Assembly (NCBI GenBank): GCA_036571765.1
Contig: BROE01000019.1
Span: 8,829,454 to 8,893,453, forward strand
Source: Plecoglossus altivelis
Lineage: Eukaryota > Chordata > Actinopteri > Osmeriformes > Plecoglossidae
Reading direction: 5' to 3'
DNA length: 64,000 bases
In this document: positions 11,606 to 21,493 of the stretch, in pieces
Numbering within the stretch: the stretch's first letter is position 1
Layout: each line of letters begins with the position of its first letter
Program-made: the position numbers and the translations under genes
The notes under the pieces: model-generated
What the model was told of the DNA's origin: nothing
The model's input: the letters and a program-made list of their open reading frames with translations, nothing else
The model's database searches: none

Positions 11606-12972
11606 GAGAAAGGCTGCTTCGGGAGACTCTTGTTCTTGGCAGGACTTCATGCATTCCTTTGGCTTTATCGCCATCTTGTGGCGATCATCTCTACCGACTC
11701 GCATACCTGTGGTGCGGCAGCGACAGCACTCAGCTGTGGTTGTCGCCAGAGCCAGTAGAGTAGGAATGGTAAACCCTGACACCGTGCTGGTTCCTGCCAC
11801 GCCCAACAACACAAAACGGTATAACGAGAGAATATTAACAGCAATCCCCATTTCACTGCAGTGGTTCTCCCACTAAAACCATCACCGCTTTATTCATCCT
11901 CAAACAGGGTTTCGTTCAGTATGTCAGGGTACAAGGATTAACATGATAGTGAGAAAGGTCAAAGTTGACGAGTGATGGTAGATCACTTGCTGCCTGAGAT
12001 GCAGAACACCATCCCTAAGCCAAACAGGAGGCTGTTTGGATGCTAGTAACCCACGGCAACGCTGCACCAAACCAACCAGAGCTGTGGTTATTTTCCAAAG
12101 ATATGTCGCATATACTGTGATTAGTCCTATAAATACATATGTGCATTCGTTCTCACAGTGTTTCCTATACAGTGATTTGGTAACGAATAAGACCCTGCAT
12201 TTGTTTGGCAAAAGAAACCCAAACCACGGGCAAACATGTCAATACAAACAGGAGCAAATGGACAAACTAGTCAAAAACGAGTGCATTGAAACGCGTATCC
12301 GAGTACAATACAGTTTAAACGCTGTAAACCTATACTGCTGAATAGTCACAACATGATCTCAGAGTTGTAAACAGTGAAGCTACCGGCATGTTTGTGCCAA
12401 GAAGTGGTAATAAAAGCCATATGTCAGGTGGAGCTGTTTGGAAACCAGGCAGAATCACTTGGGGACCTTGATGAACACAATGTTAAGCCTTCAGTCACCG
12501 TTCTGTGTTATCTGGACCTAATCTTAGTTCCCCATCTTTCTCACTCCCCTCATCAGCCCCTCAAACTCACTCACCCACTTCTCATATCTCGGGTCACCCT
12601 TAAGATCCCCCCACCCACACACACACACATACACCAACCTAGCAGGTCACCTGTTACCATCTCTCAAGACCACCACCCACCTCACCCCTCCCCTCTGCTC
12701 AGGATTACCCAGGAATTCTTCCGCCCCCCCAACCGAGTTCACATCACCCTTATCTCTCAGACCCCCCCCTCCTCCTCCCCTCCCCAGAGCAACCAGCAAC
12801 TACAGTAGCTGCAACAGAGATGCCAGGAAACTAAACTACAGGTCAAAGTGCATGCTGCTAATGTAAACATCAGGCCAGGCCAGCCCCCCCTCTCCCCGGC
12901 TAGGCAGTCCAGGACTGGTGGACGCTTTCTGGGGGTCCGCGAGGGTCCTCTCCACCCTGGGGGATTGCGAGG
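11606..12972 (-). other. Probable 3' UTR of the CaMKII-inhibitor-like gene, otherwise no gene
   Basis: No coding exon is recognised. On the minus strand an AATAAA (TTTATT at 11889-11894 on plus) lies about 1.1 kb after the stop codon of the gene at 12973-13584 and could end its transcript. A C-rich CA repeat lies at 12606-12640. Confidence 0.35.
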
Positions 12973-13584
12973 TCAGGCTACTGGCGAGAGGCTGAGGGAG
13001 ATGGGGAGGAGAGGCAGGTTGTTGTTCATGTCATCCAGGTCCTCGTCGTCGATGTCCACTGTGAACACAAAGGGCGTCTCGAGCTGTGAGCAGATGATTG
13101 GCTGAGGCGACCAAGCAGGGCTGTTTAAACTGAGAGCTGTTTGAGACTAAGACGTTCGATTTGCATGCTGTCTATCCATGAATGCAAAGGCACGATTACG
13201 GTTTGAAAAACATGCACTACGCCCGTTAATATTTTATATAAGTCGTCTTTCAAATGCACTCAGTGTTGTGCACTCAATGCGCACTCAATACTCAGTACGC
13301 ACTCAGACAATGTTCGATGTCAGTTTGATCAGTGGGGTTATTTACTGCCCTGGAGACTTCAACCAGGTTCTCCCTCCGTGTTCCATTTATCTGCCGCACT
13401 CACCTCTCTTCGACCGTCCTATTTGCCCTAGCTTCGGGGCTCGATGTCCCCGTCTCCGCTGGGGGGAGTCAAAGCTCACTTCACCCCTGTTGAATCGCGT
13501 TCCCGAACCGGGACCCCCATTCGGCTCACGGGAGTTCACCGTGCCGGGTTGGATCACTCCAAACGGAGGTAACAGTTCGGGCAT
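12973..13584 (-). CDS. CaMKII-inhibitor-like protein (CAMK2N family), 2 exons, 88 aa
   Basis: Exon 1 is 13584-13404 and exon 2 is 13058-12973. The donor is AGAG|GTGAGT and the acceptor TGTTCACAG|TGGAC, phase 1. CAMK2N proteins bind and inhibit active CaMKII. Residues 48-60 read RAPKLGQIGRSKR, which contains the invariant PKLGQIGRSKR core of the inhibitory region. An acidic stretch DIDDEDLDD follows at 62-70, where CAMK2N1 and CAMK2N2 have another acidic helix. The start MPELLPPFG resembles MSEVLPYGD of CAMK2N1, which is why I prefer this methionine. Length (88 aa against 78-79) and the junction right after SKR fit the family. The middle region and the tail (MNNNLPLLPISLSLSPVA) do not resemble CAMK2N1 or CAMK2N2. 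The frame stays open upstream to another ATG at 13731. A second acceptor 22 nt upstream (CTCACAG|CTCGAG) would shift the frame into an early stop. Confidence 0.85.
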
Positions 13585-13731
13585 TCCCGCCGCTACTCCG
13601 TACATGGCTAGCGGCCGGTGTGAGCTCTCTTGATTTGGGTCTGGTTTATTAAATGTGGGTCTTTCTACCTTCGGGGTTTTGGCGTCCGGCCGCTCCTTCT
13701 CCTCGTCCTTGCTTCCACAACAGTACAGCAT
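13585..13731 (-). other. In-frame N-terminal extension or 5' UTR of the CaMKII-inhibitor-like gene
   Basis: An in-frame ATG at 13731 would add 49 residues beginning MLYCCGSKDEEKERPD. No in-frame stop separates it from the ATG at 13584, and no stop was met for at least 60 bases further upstream. The adjacent cysteines at positions 4-5 resemble N-terminal palmitoylation sites. Whether this is translated, or is leader sequence, cannot be settled from the sequence. Confidence 0.4.
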
Positions 13732-15478
13732 GCAGAATATCTGTCGAGGGCAGAATATCCGGCGATGATATCTAAATCTGGTTGATATGGGGAAAGTGTT
13801 TAAAAAAAACAGAGGTTATACTTAAATAGACACTTGGCATTCACACCAATTACATCTGTGAATAGTGAAACGTGTTTACTAAGGGAGAGCATTAAGTTGC
13901 AGATAAACATTCTGAGTCAAATTTAAAAAGTAGAGTATTATGATGTTCACGTCATTTGTTGACAAATGTAGTTAAGTCGTGCAAGTTTGTGAGGCAATGC
14001 GCAAACTAGCCTTCGGAATAATTCTGGTGTGTATTTTAAATACAGGCCTTATTTTTAAGTATGTTTCATTAACTTCGAACCTATAACGGTGTGTATTGGC
14101 GGTGTTTCTAACCTGTAACTAGGCCTAATGGACGACAGGGAAGGTCCTCGTTGCTTCACGAATGCGATGTTTAGATTCTCAGACAGTTGGGTTCTGCATG
14201 CCCACTCCCCTTTGCTACACGCACTGTTCCGGTGTCTTAAAGGTATAGTCCTACATTTTAAAGTCTCTCAAAACGGGATTCCCCACGTCGGCAATTGATT
14301 CTAGGTTCTATATGAAATAGATGGGAGGTGGAAACAATTATACTAATTACACGGAAGACCGCAACTTCGAATTGCTCCAACATCTCTCTTTAGAGGGTCA
14401 AAACTCTTGTGTGAGATGCGGGTTCAACTTCCCAGCCCAAGTCACCTATCTTTCCAGCGGTCATTGTATGACGATGTCCAATTTAGTACACATTTTAAAA
14501 GCAAAACTACAGTCCCCCTAGGACACTTTTTGTAATAATACATTTTAATAATAACCCTTTACCTACTGTTGCAAAGTTGTTGATCGTGTAATAGGCTAGC
14601 TTGACAACAACAAAAAATGCACAGGCTCATTAATGAGATGGTATCTGTGTATCAGTTTATCTTTGTCCTCTCATACTCAGAAATATGCGGTAACGTCAGG
14701 GCCTCACCCTGTTTCTGGGTCGGCCTGTGACTTCACTTGACGCTGACATTCTCTTCGGAAAGATTTCTGGTCGGACCGGCTCGGTGTTGTCATCGACTTG
14801 TGTGTCTTTATAGTGACATTGTTACACAGTACTTTAATCCTACTCTGTTTCAAAATAGTGACAGTCCTCCCTCCCTCAGAAGTCAGTATCAGTCTCTCTC
14901 ACCGTCCACACCTATACAAGCACAGGTAAGAGATACTCTGGTTACCTTACAGGATAACCAACGGATAGAGATCGAGCTATGGATAATTGCAAAATCATTT
15001 TCAGACTGTTTTTCGTTTCACAAACTTATTAAAAAATGATCTCATGTTCGTTTGACAATGTTTTATTATGACGCTTGTGCCTGGCACTGTTGATTAAATA
15101 AATAACAGGCCTAATTCTTAATCACACACAAAGATGAAGAATGTAATATTTTTGGCTATGATTGGAAACTTGAGGCATTTTCAAACTCTACTGGGTCACA
15201 TAGGCTATTGTGCCCTTGTCAAATCCAACAAACACAACATATGTTTTCTTACAGTAGGCCTAAAGTTTAATATGTGTCCTTGCAGATGTTTGTTTAAACA
15301 CCCTGTTATAAGCCGACATCTTAATTAAATTCATTTAAATTCTCCTCGTAAATTCGAATGCATTCCCTCGTATCTTAACGTCAAGAGAATGTCTTGATGG
15401 GTAACATGAATAGAGTGTGGACTTACCGAGTTTGAGATGACCTAAAGGATGGATGTTTTCTGTAGATTAGACGTCATC
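13732..15478. other. Intergenic or upstream region, no coding gene seen
   Basis: This AT-rich unique sequence lies between two divergent genes. On the plus strand CACAG|GTAAGA at 14921-14931 looks like a splice donor. It could end a non-coding 5' exon of the PLAC8-like gene, whose first coding exon is preceded by an acceptor (TTTTCTGTAG ending at 15465). Confidence 0.35.
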
Positions 15479-15661
15479 ATGTCGTCCAAGATGATCATCA
15501 GGCAGCCAGAGCCGGTCATGGAGTCAAGAGAATCAAATCAGTGGGGATCGAAAATCTGTGACTGCACTGAAGATGTCCCAGACTGTGAGTATACCAGCTG
15601 TCATGTGTGTGTGTTTGTGTGTGTGTGTCTGTGTGTGTGTTTGTGTCTGTGTGTGTGTGGA

Positions 15662-15692
<31 letters not shown>

Positions 15693-16389
15693 GTTTGTGT
15701 CTGTGTGTGTAAAATGAGTTATGCCTTGCCTCTTTCTGTGTGTATGTGTCTTGTCTGTAAGTGTGTTTTTGTATAAGTTTGCGTGTAAAATGTGGGATAC
15801 CTTGCCTATTTCTGTATGTTTTTGAGAAAGCATTTGGGGTGTCTAATCGTGTTCATGTAATGACATTGTCTAAAACCTAGGTTGTTTTGCATGCTGGTGC
15901 TGTCCCTGCTATGCCTGCAAACACAGTAAGGCGTATGGACAGTGCCTTTGTCTCCCTCTGCTGGACATGTTTGGCTGGGTTCCACCAGTCTCAATGGCAA
16001 TGAGAGTTTCCATGCGTCATCGCTACGGCATCGAAGTATGGACAAAAAGCCTTCCCGTCTTTCTTAGACAGATGCATAGTAGAAATTCAGAAAGGGCATT
16101 GTTGTTGAGCCAACACTGTCTGTGTTTCTAACCTATTAGTTATATGTCTGTGTTTCTAAACCAGGTTAAGGTTAGGTTGGGTTTAAGGGTTCTGGTTAAA
16201 GTTAGGGTTTGGGGTCAAGGTTCACACTCATCTCTCCTTCTCTTACTTGACTGTCTGTGTTTTCAGGACACCATGTGTAACGACTGTCTGTACGCCACCT
16301 TCTGTAACTGCTGCTCCTGGTGCCAGATGTCCAAAGAGATGAGGAGGAGAGAAATCCCTATCCTCCTGGTCAGCGCTAAGAACACGTGA
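15479..16389 (+). CDS. PLAC8/onzin-like cysteine-rich protein, 3 exons, 127 aa
   Basis: Coding exons are 15479-15584, 15881-16035 and 16267-16389, all GT-AG with consistent phase. The short N-terminus (MSSKMIIRQPEPVM) leads into ICDC and VPDC. The PLAC8 signature follows at residues 36-48, CCFACWCCPCYAC, then KAYGQCLCLPLLDMFG. The C-terminal cysteines are DTMCNDCLYATFCNCCSWCQMSKEM (read in two parts, C-x2-C, then FCNCCSWC). The family includes PLAC8/onzin, cornifelin and the fish ponzr proteins, which are small cysteine-rich and membrane-associated, with roles in proliferation, immunity and fish kidney development. The fit in length and motif order is close to the fish ponzr/cornifelin-like group. 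I cannot name the exact paralogue. The ORF could start ten codons earlier, at an ATG upstream of the likely acceptor, but family N-termini favour MSSKM. Confidence 0.92.
15606..15711. repeat. (GT)n microsatellite in PLAC8-like intron 1
   Basis: Interrupted GT/TGTGTC repeat with a GCGCGCG patch, about 20 bases after the exon 1 donor. Confidence 0.9.
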
Positions 16390-16390
16390 C

Positions 16391-16922
16391 CTCACCTCCA
16401 GATCCCCAGCCTCACCCCCTCTAGACCCCCAGCCTCACCCCCTCTAGATCCCCAGCCTCACCCCCTCTAGATCACTAGCCTCAACACCTCTGGTCTCCCA
16501 GCCTCATCACCTCCAGGCCCCAGCCTCATCACCTCCAGACTCCCAGCCTCATCACCTCCAGACTCCCAGCCTCATCACCTCCAGACTCCCAGCCTCATCA
16601 CCTCCAGACTCCCAGCCTCATCCACTCCAGACCCCAGTCTCATCACCTCCAGACTCTCAGCCTCATCACCTCCAGACTCCCAGCCTCATCACCTCCAGAC
16701 TCCCAGCCTGATCACCTCCAGACTCCCAGCCTCATCCACTCCAGACCCCAGTCTCATCACCTCCAGACCCCCAGCCTCATCACCTCCAGACTCCCAGCCT
16801 CATCCACTCCAGACCCCCAGCCTCATCACCTCCAGACCCCAGTCTCATCACCTCCAGACCCCCAGCCTCATCCACTCCAGACTCCCAGCCTCATCCACTC
16901 CAGACCCCAGTCTCATCTCCTC
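16391..16922. repeat. Minisatellite directly after the PLAC8-like stop codon
   Basis: About 24 copies of a C-rich unit of about 21-22 bp, typified by CTCATCACCTCCAGACTCCC with CCACTCCAGACCCCAGT variants. It begins two bases after the stop codon. If the AATAAA at 17480 is used, the whole array is 3' UTR. Confidence 0.9.
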
Positions 16923-17479
16923 CACTAATGCCAGTATCAGATCCATGCTTCTTCCTCATCGCCGCTGGTTTATGAAAACAGGCAGAGCTTCAGAAGGAAT
17001 CAGACGAGCAGGCGTTTGGTTTCCACAGGGGGGATTTTGTCTTGCTCTCCTTTCGTCAGCCGAGCTTGTATTGAAGCCATGTTATTTGTCTGTGTTGATG
17101 TTTGACTGTCTCTGGTTAGGCATCAGTATTGTTTTGGACACGGAGAGGGAGAATACCATTCTACTAAGAGCAGAATGGTATTCACACATATACTGACCTT
17201 GTGCGACCTAGACGTTGCTGCTAGCAAGCTATGGATCTTCAATGTATTTATTTTCTCTTGCACTCTCATTCTCTCTCTCACACGCTCTTTCTGTAAGTGC
17301 CAACAGTACTATAGGGAAGGACTATATATCGCCCTTCCCCTTCCACGCATCCATGCCAATGAAATTGAGACGTATTTAAACTGTATTGTTTCTTGTTCCT
17401 TTGGTATCTATCTCTCTCTCTGTCTCTCTCTCGCTGTCACCCTCCATTCTGCACTTCCTGGTCAATTATTTAAACAAGA

Positions 17480-17485
17480 AATAAA
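17480..17485 (+). terminator. Candidate polyadenylation signal of the PLAC8-like gene
   Basis: AATAAA in AACAAGAAATAAAGATTC, about 1.09 kb after the stop codon. It is the first good signal downstream. Confidence 0.45.
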
Positions 17486-17499
17486 GATTCGCTCTTGAT

Positions 17500-18572
17500 A
17501 ACAAACGTTTCGATCGGACAGCGCAAATGATCTGTCAGACGCATGGCTTTATGTGAACCAATGTGATCTGGAGGCAAATGTCACAATGACTCACAATCAC
17601 CATCTCCAAAACACACACTGACAAGAGCCTTGGCCAGACTGTAATATACAGAGGGAACCATTTACCTCAGATCTCCAGGGAAATGCGTTCCCCCTGTGTT
17701 CTCAATGCAAGAGACGGATACATAGAAGTTTGCTCTACATACGGATCTCAGTAACATACACCACCAGCAACACTGAATAAGCTTTATCAATGGCCAGACT
17801 ATAATATTTAGGGTGAAACCATTACCTCAGGCTTCCAGGGGTATCTGTTCCCCAGGGATATCTGTTCCCCCTGTGATCTCAGTGTAAAAGACATGTATTG
17901 GTATAACTTAGAGAACTACACCCCTCGCTATCTTGGCCTAAGATCCCTGAAACCTACTGTGGTTACTCAGTGTAGTCTCCTACAGTACGAATCATTTGAT
18001 GCAAAGATAGACAGAACAGAAATGAAGTCGGCCCAGATGGGAGCTCAGATGTAAAAAGGTCTTCCTGGAGATGAGATTTTATCCAGCTTCTGACAAGATA
18101 GATGTGTGTGGAATCCTCATGACTGGAGCGGTTCTCATGATATAATACTGCTATTGAGGAAATCACATTGATAAAAGAAAGTTTAACTTCTGAAGCCTTT
18201 TCAGCTTCTTGAACTCATCCATTAAGCAGACAGGTAGGGAATGTTTTTACCACTGAGTTACACCTGCCATTCAACATTTTTTCTGAGAATGTAAACATTT
18301 ATCCTGCAGTTCAGTTACAGCACATCCTCATAGCTGAGGAAAAATGGTAGGTATTTTTCTACAATGGATTAGATTTTCTTCTCATTCATTTGGAGAAAGG
18401 GCTTACAGTTCATGATCTTTAGTGTTTCACAAGCTAAGCAGTTGTTTCCCAACAGGGGATTTAACTGTTGCTTTGGGAAATCGAACTGTGTTCACTATTC
18501 GGACAAAGAGTTAGATCTGCAAGCACACTCCACGCTGACAAGAAGACATCCTACATAAAACCGGGTTTTAAG
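17500..18572 (+). other. Intergenic DNA and possible 5' non-coding exon of the UGT gene
   Basis: Mostly unique AT-rich sequence with no coding frame supported. At 17635-17690 and 17800-17870 a related segment recurs (GCCAGACT-TAATAT, then CCATTACCTCAG and CCAGGG-AT), suggesting a small diverged duplication. A donor-like AAG|GTAAAT at 18572/18573 could end a non-coding 5' exon of the UGT gene. Confidence 0.35.
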
Positions 18573-18905
18573 GTAAATTATTCTGCTGAAAATAAGTGTT
18601 TGACAACGTTAATATAATGCTTCCTGCAGCACCGGCAATTCTTCTTTCCTACGTTTGTTTTGATTGGAACTTCTGTTTAGTTTGTCCGTTCTAAAATAGA
18701 CTGTGTTCTGATGACGGGGAATTATTTTGCACCTCCGGTTACTGACTCTCGCTTCATTTACATTTGAGATTCATGAATCCTGAAAAGAAACTTTCTGAAT
18801 ATAATCCCAGAGATAACAAAAATGTTTAACGATCTTTTACAGACAACTGTTGGAGTTATCCACCTTTTAATCAGTGCATGCATTTATGTTGTGTAGGTGA
18901 CTGAA

Positions 18906-20606
18906 ATGCCTGACCTTACGAGGGGGTCGCTGTTTAGTCCCGCCCTGTTCTGGCCCCTCCTCCAGCTCCTCCTCTTCGCCTGGTCACCAGGTTGTCACGG
19001 CGGCAACATTCTGGTTTTCCCTGTGGACGGCAGTCACTGGGTCAACATGGAGATACTGGTCAAGGAACTCCACGGTCGAGGACACAATGTGACTGTCATC
19101 CGGGTTTCCAACAGCTGGTTTGTGAAGGAGCGCGCTCCGCACTACCATCCAGTCACCGTTCACCTGGGGGATGAGGGGCTGGGGATGGAGCTGTTTGATC
19201 GTTCGGCCCGCCGGATCCTGGATGCTGGTAGGCAGGGTGCTGTAGTCAGAAGCCTGGTGCAGGTGAGAGAGCTGCTGAACATCCTGTCTGCGGCCCACGG
19301 CGCCACTTCTAACATGCTCTCCAAGATGCTGGACGACGGGGACCTCATGGCTCGGCTGAGGGACACGAGGTTTGACCTCATGCTCACAGACCCCGCCATG
19401 CCTGCCGGGGTCATCCTAGCGCACTACCTCAAACTTCCTCTCGTCTATAACGTGCGTTGGATGAGCTTCGGCGAGGGTCACTTCTCCATCGCTCCGTCTC
19501 CGATCTCTTACGTTCCCGTTCCAGGATCGGGGCTGACCGACCAGATGGATGTTCTCCAGAGGACCAGGAACTTGCTGCACTACACGCTCAACTTCCTGAT
19601 GGAGCGTTTGCTGGTGTTTCCCATATACAGCCCCATCCTGGAGAAGCACTTCCCAGCCGGAGCTGACCTCCTGACGATGCAGTACTCTGCCGACGTGTGG
19701 CTGATGAGGATGGACTTCACCTTTGAGTTCCCTCGCCCCACCATGCCCAACGTGGTCTACATCGGTGGCTTCCAGTGCCGCCCTGCCAAAGCCCTTCCCA
19801 AGGAGCTGGAGGACTTTGTGCAGAGTTCTGGGGAGCACGGAGTGGTTGTTATGACCCTGGGCAGCCTCATCACTGCCCTGCCCAGGGAGGTAACCGACGC
19901 TGTGGCCGCTGCCTTTGCCCGGCTTCCCCACAAGGTGGTGTGGAAGTTCACAGGAGCCCGGAAACCCTCCAGTCTAGGGAACAACACCCTGTTGCTGGAC
20001 TGGCTTCCCCAGAACGACCTCCTGGGACACCCCAAGACCCGGGCTTTTGTGGCCCACGGAGGCACCAACGGCCTGTACGAAGCCATCTACCACGGGGTCC
20101 CCGTGCTCGGTCTTCCCCTGCTGTTCGACCAGCCCGACAACCTGGTGCGTCTCCAGGCCAGGGGAGCGGTCCGAGTCCTGGAGCCCGCCTCTCTCACCGA
20201 GGAGACGTTCCTGGAGGCTCTGAGAGACGTCCTGACCCAGCCCTCGTACCGCCGCAGCATGAAGCGGCTCTCCCGCCTCCACAGGGACCAGCCGCAGCCT
20301 CCGCTGCAGCTGGCCGTGTTTTGGGTGGAGTACGTGATCCGCAACCAGGGAGCCGGGCACCTGCGGACGGAAGCCTACAGCATGGCCTGGGCCTGTTACT
20401 ACAGCCTGGACGTGCTGGCTCTGCTGCTTGCTCTGCCACTGGTCGCTCTGGGGGCTCCGGTCGCTCTGCTGAGACGCAGACGGAGCCGGAGGTCAAGGGT
20501 CACCACGGCGCCGAATGAGGAGAAGAAGAAAACGGTCAACGCGCTGAAGACGGAAACGAAGGGAGGAGGGAAAGCGTGTCAGGCTGACGGCAAGAAGATG
20601 AGATGA
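18906..20606 (+). CDS. UDP-glucuronosyltransferase, intronless coding region (UGT5-like), 566 aa
   Basis: UGTs transfer glucuronic acid from UDP-glucuronate to lipophilic substrates in the ER lumen. An N-terminal signal peptide (LFWPLLQLLLFAWSPG, about 15-30) is followed by NILVFPVDGSHWVNM, with the likely catalytic His at 44. The acidic partner is probably Asp157 or Asp162 (FDLMLTDP). The UDP-sugar signature spans about 365-410: DWLPQNDLLGHP, then FVAHGGTNGLYEA and GVPVLGLPLLFDQPDN. A membrane segment (LDVLALLLALPLVALGAPVA) is followed by a long basic tail ending KKMR, which fits the KKxx ER-retrieval motif. The true ATG is at 18906. It lies ten bases after an acceptor (TTGTGTAG, ending 18896), so a 5' UTR intron is likely. 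A single coding exon is typical of fish UGT5 genes, whereas UGT1 and UGT2 are split. The tail is longer than in mammalian UGTs. The gene is GC-rich compared with its surroundings. Confidence 0.93.
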   Translation: MPDLTRGSLFSPALFWPLLQLLLFAWSPGCHGGNILVFPVDGSHWVNMEILVKELHGRGHNVTVIRVSNSWFVKERAPHYHPVTVHLGDEGLGMELFDRSARRILDAGRQGAVVRSLVQVRELLNILSAAHGATSNMLSKMLDDGDLMARLRDTRFDLMLTDPAMPAGVILAHYLKLPLVYNVRWMSFGEGHFSIAPSPISYVPVPGSGLTDQMDVLQRTRNLLHYTLNFLMERLLVFPIYSPILEKHFPAGADLLTMQYSADVWLMRMDFTFEFPRPTMPNVVYIGGFQCRPAKALPKELEDFVQSSGEHGVVVMTLGSLITALPREVTDAVAAAFARLPHKVVWKFTGARKPSSLGNNTLLLDWLPQNDLLGHPKTRAFVAHGGTNGLYEAIYHGVPVLGLPLLFDQPDNLVRLQARGAVRVLEPASLTEETFLEALRDVLTQPSYRRSMKRLSRLHRDQPQPPLQLAVFWVEYVIRNQGAGHLRTEAYSMAWACYYSLDVLALLLALPLVALGAPVALLRRRRSRRSRVTTAPNEEKKKTVNALKTETKGGGKACQADGKKMR

Positions 20607-20759
20607 AATTGGAGTTGGAGAGCAACTGCAGAGCAAACTGGTGGACTGCTGGTGCCTGTTCTAAGGGCGGTTCTTTCGCTTTTCTCTCAGTTATGTCTCT
20701 CCTTTGGTCGATATGAATATCCCTTCAAGTCGAAAGTCGTAGTAAAGCAGTACGGAGGA

Positions 20760-20765
20760 AATAAA
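20760..20765 (+). terminator. Candidate UGT polyadenylation signal
   Basis: AATAAA 154 bases after the UGT stop codon, giving a short 3' UTR that ends before the MITE at 20816. Confidence 0.55.
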
Positions 20766-20815
20766 TGAAATTAAATAATCGATCTCAGCATTATCACTTT
20801 GTCAGTCGTTCCATA

Positions 20816-21026
20816 CAGGGGTGTCAAACTCAGGTCCTTGAGGGGCGCTGTCCTGAAGCTTTTCGATGTTTCCCTGCTCCAGCACACCTGATTCTAATGA
20901 AGGGGTTGTTATCAAGCTCTGTGAAAGCCTGATAACGACTCTTTATTAGAATCAGGTGTGCTGGAGCAGGGAAACATCGAGAACCTTCAGGACAGCGGCC
21001 CTCGAGGACTGGAGATCGACACCTAG
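20816..21026. mobile_element. Palindromic hAT-like MITE
   Basis: A long inverted repeat of about 210 bp. The left arm has CAGGGGTGTCAAACTCAGG, then CGATGTTTCCCTGCTCCAGC and ACACCTGATTCTAATGAAG. The right arm has TTAGAATCAGGTGTGCTGG, AGCAGGGAAACATCGAGAA and GGACTGGAGATCGACACCTAG. Centre: CTCTGTGAAAGCCTGATAACG. The terminal CAGGGGTGTCAAAC is like fish non-autonomous hAT elements. It carries no coding capacity. I could not see a clear 8-bp target duplication. Confidence 0.8.
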
Positions 21027-21444
21027 CGTCATGTTGTCCGGCATGAAATCAAGGAAAGGATTTTTTGGATGACAAGAGCACCTTGCCGTTGCCTTCAGGA
21101 ACCAGCAGAGGGAGACAAACGAGAATGAACGAGCCGATCTCCTCGCAGGTGTTCTGGTCTGAAGCGAGCGTTTCTAGGGCAGTCACCAGACGCTGGAGAG
21201 AGGGCAGAGCGTGGCGATGCTGCTGCTGTCAGAGTCTGGGGCTCCGACGAGGGGGGAGCAGAAAGAGCTGTAATTGGTCATTAGGCAGCAAGAGTAGTCT
21301 CTAATGCAGGGTTCTAATGACTGCTCTTATCACTCCATCAGCTGTCTCTCCATCACCACCCCACACCCCCTTTCTGGCTGCCGGTGATGGGAATTGCAAT
21401 TAAGACACAGCTCTTGCAAATAGCTGTTTTCATTAGCTTTGTCC

Positions 21445-21493
<49 letters not shown>

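Noticed and set aside
13059..13083. Alternative acceptor 22 nt upstream for CaMKII-inhibitor-like exon 2
   Set aside because: It would shift the frame to an early stop and lose the acidic segment, and its pyrimidine tract is weaker.
15449..15478. Upstream ATG adding ten residues to the PLAC8-like protein
   Set aside because: It lies before the likely splice acceptor at 15465 and family N-termini begin near MSSKM.
18897..18905. Start of the UGT frame at a GTG codon
   Set aside because: The GTG is the first codon after a splice acceptor. The first ATG is at 18906, followed by a proper signal peptide.
19416..20518. Long overlapping frames on both strands of the UGT gene
   Set aside because: Shadows of the GC-rich UGT coding sequence, without homology.
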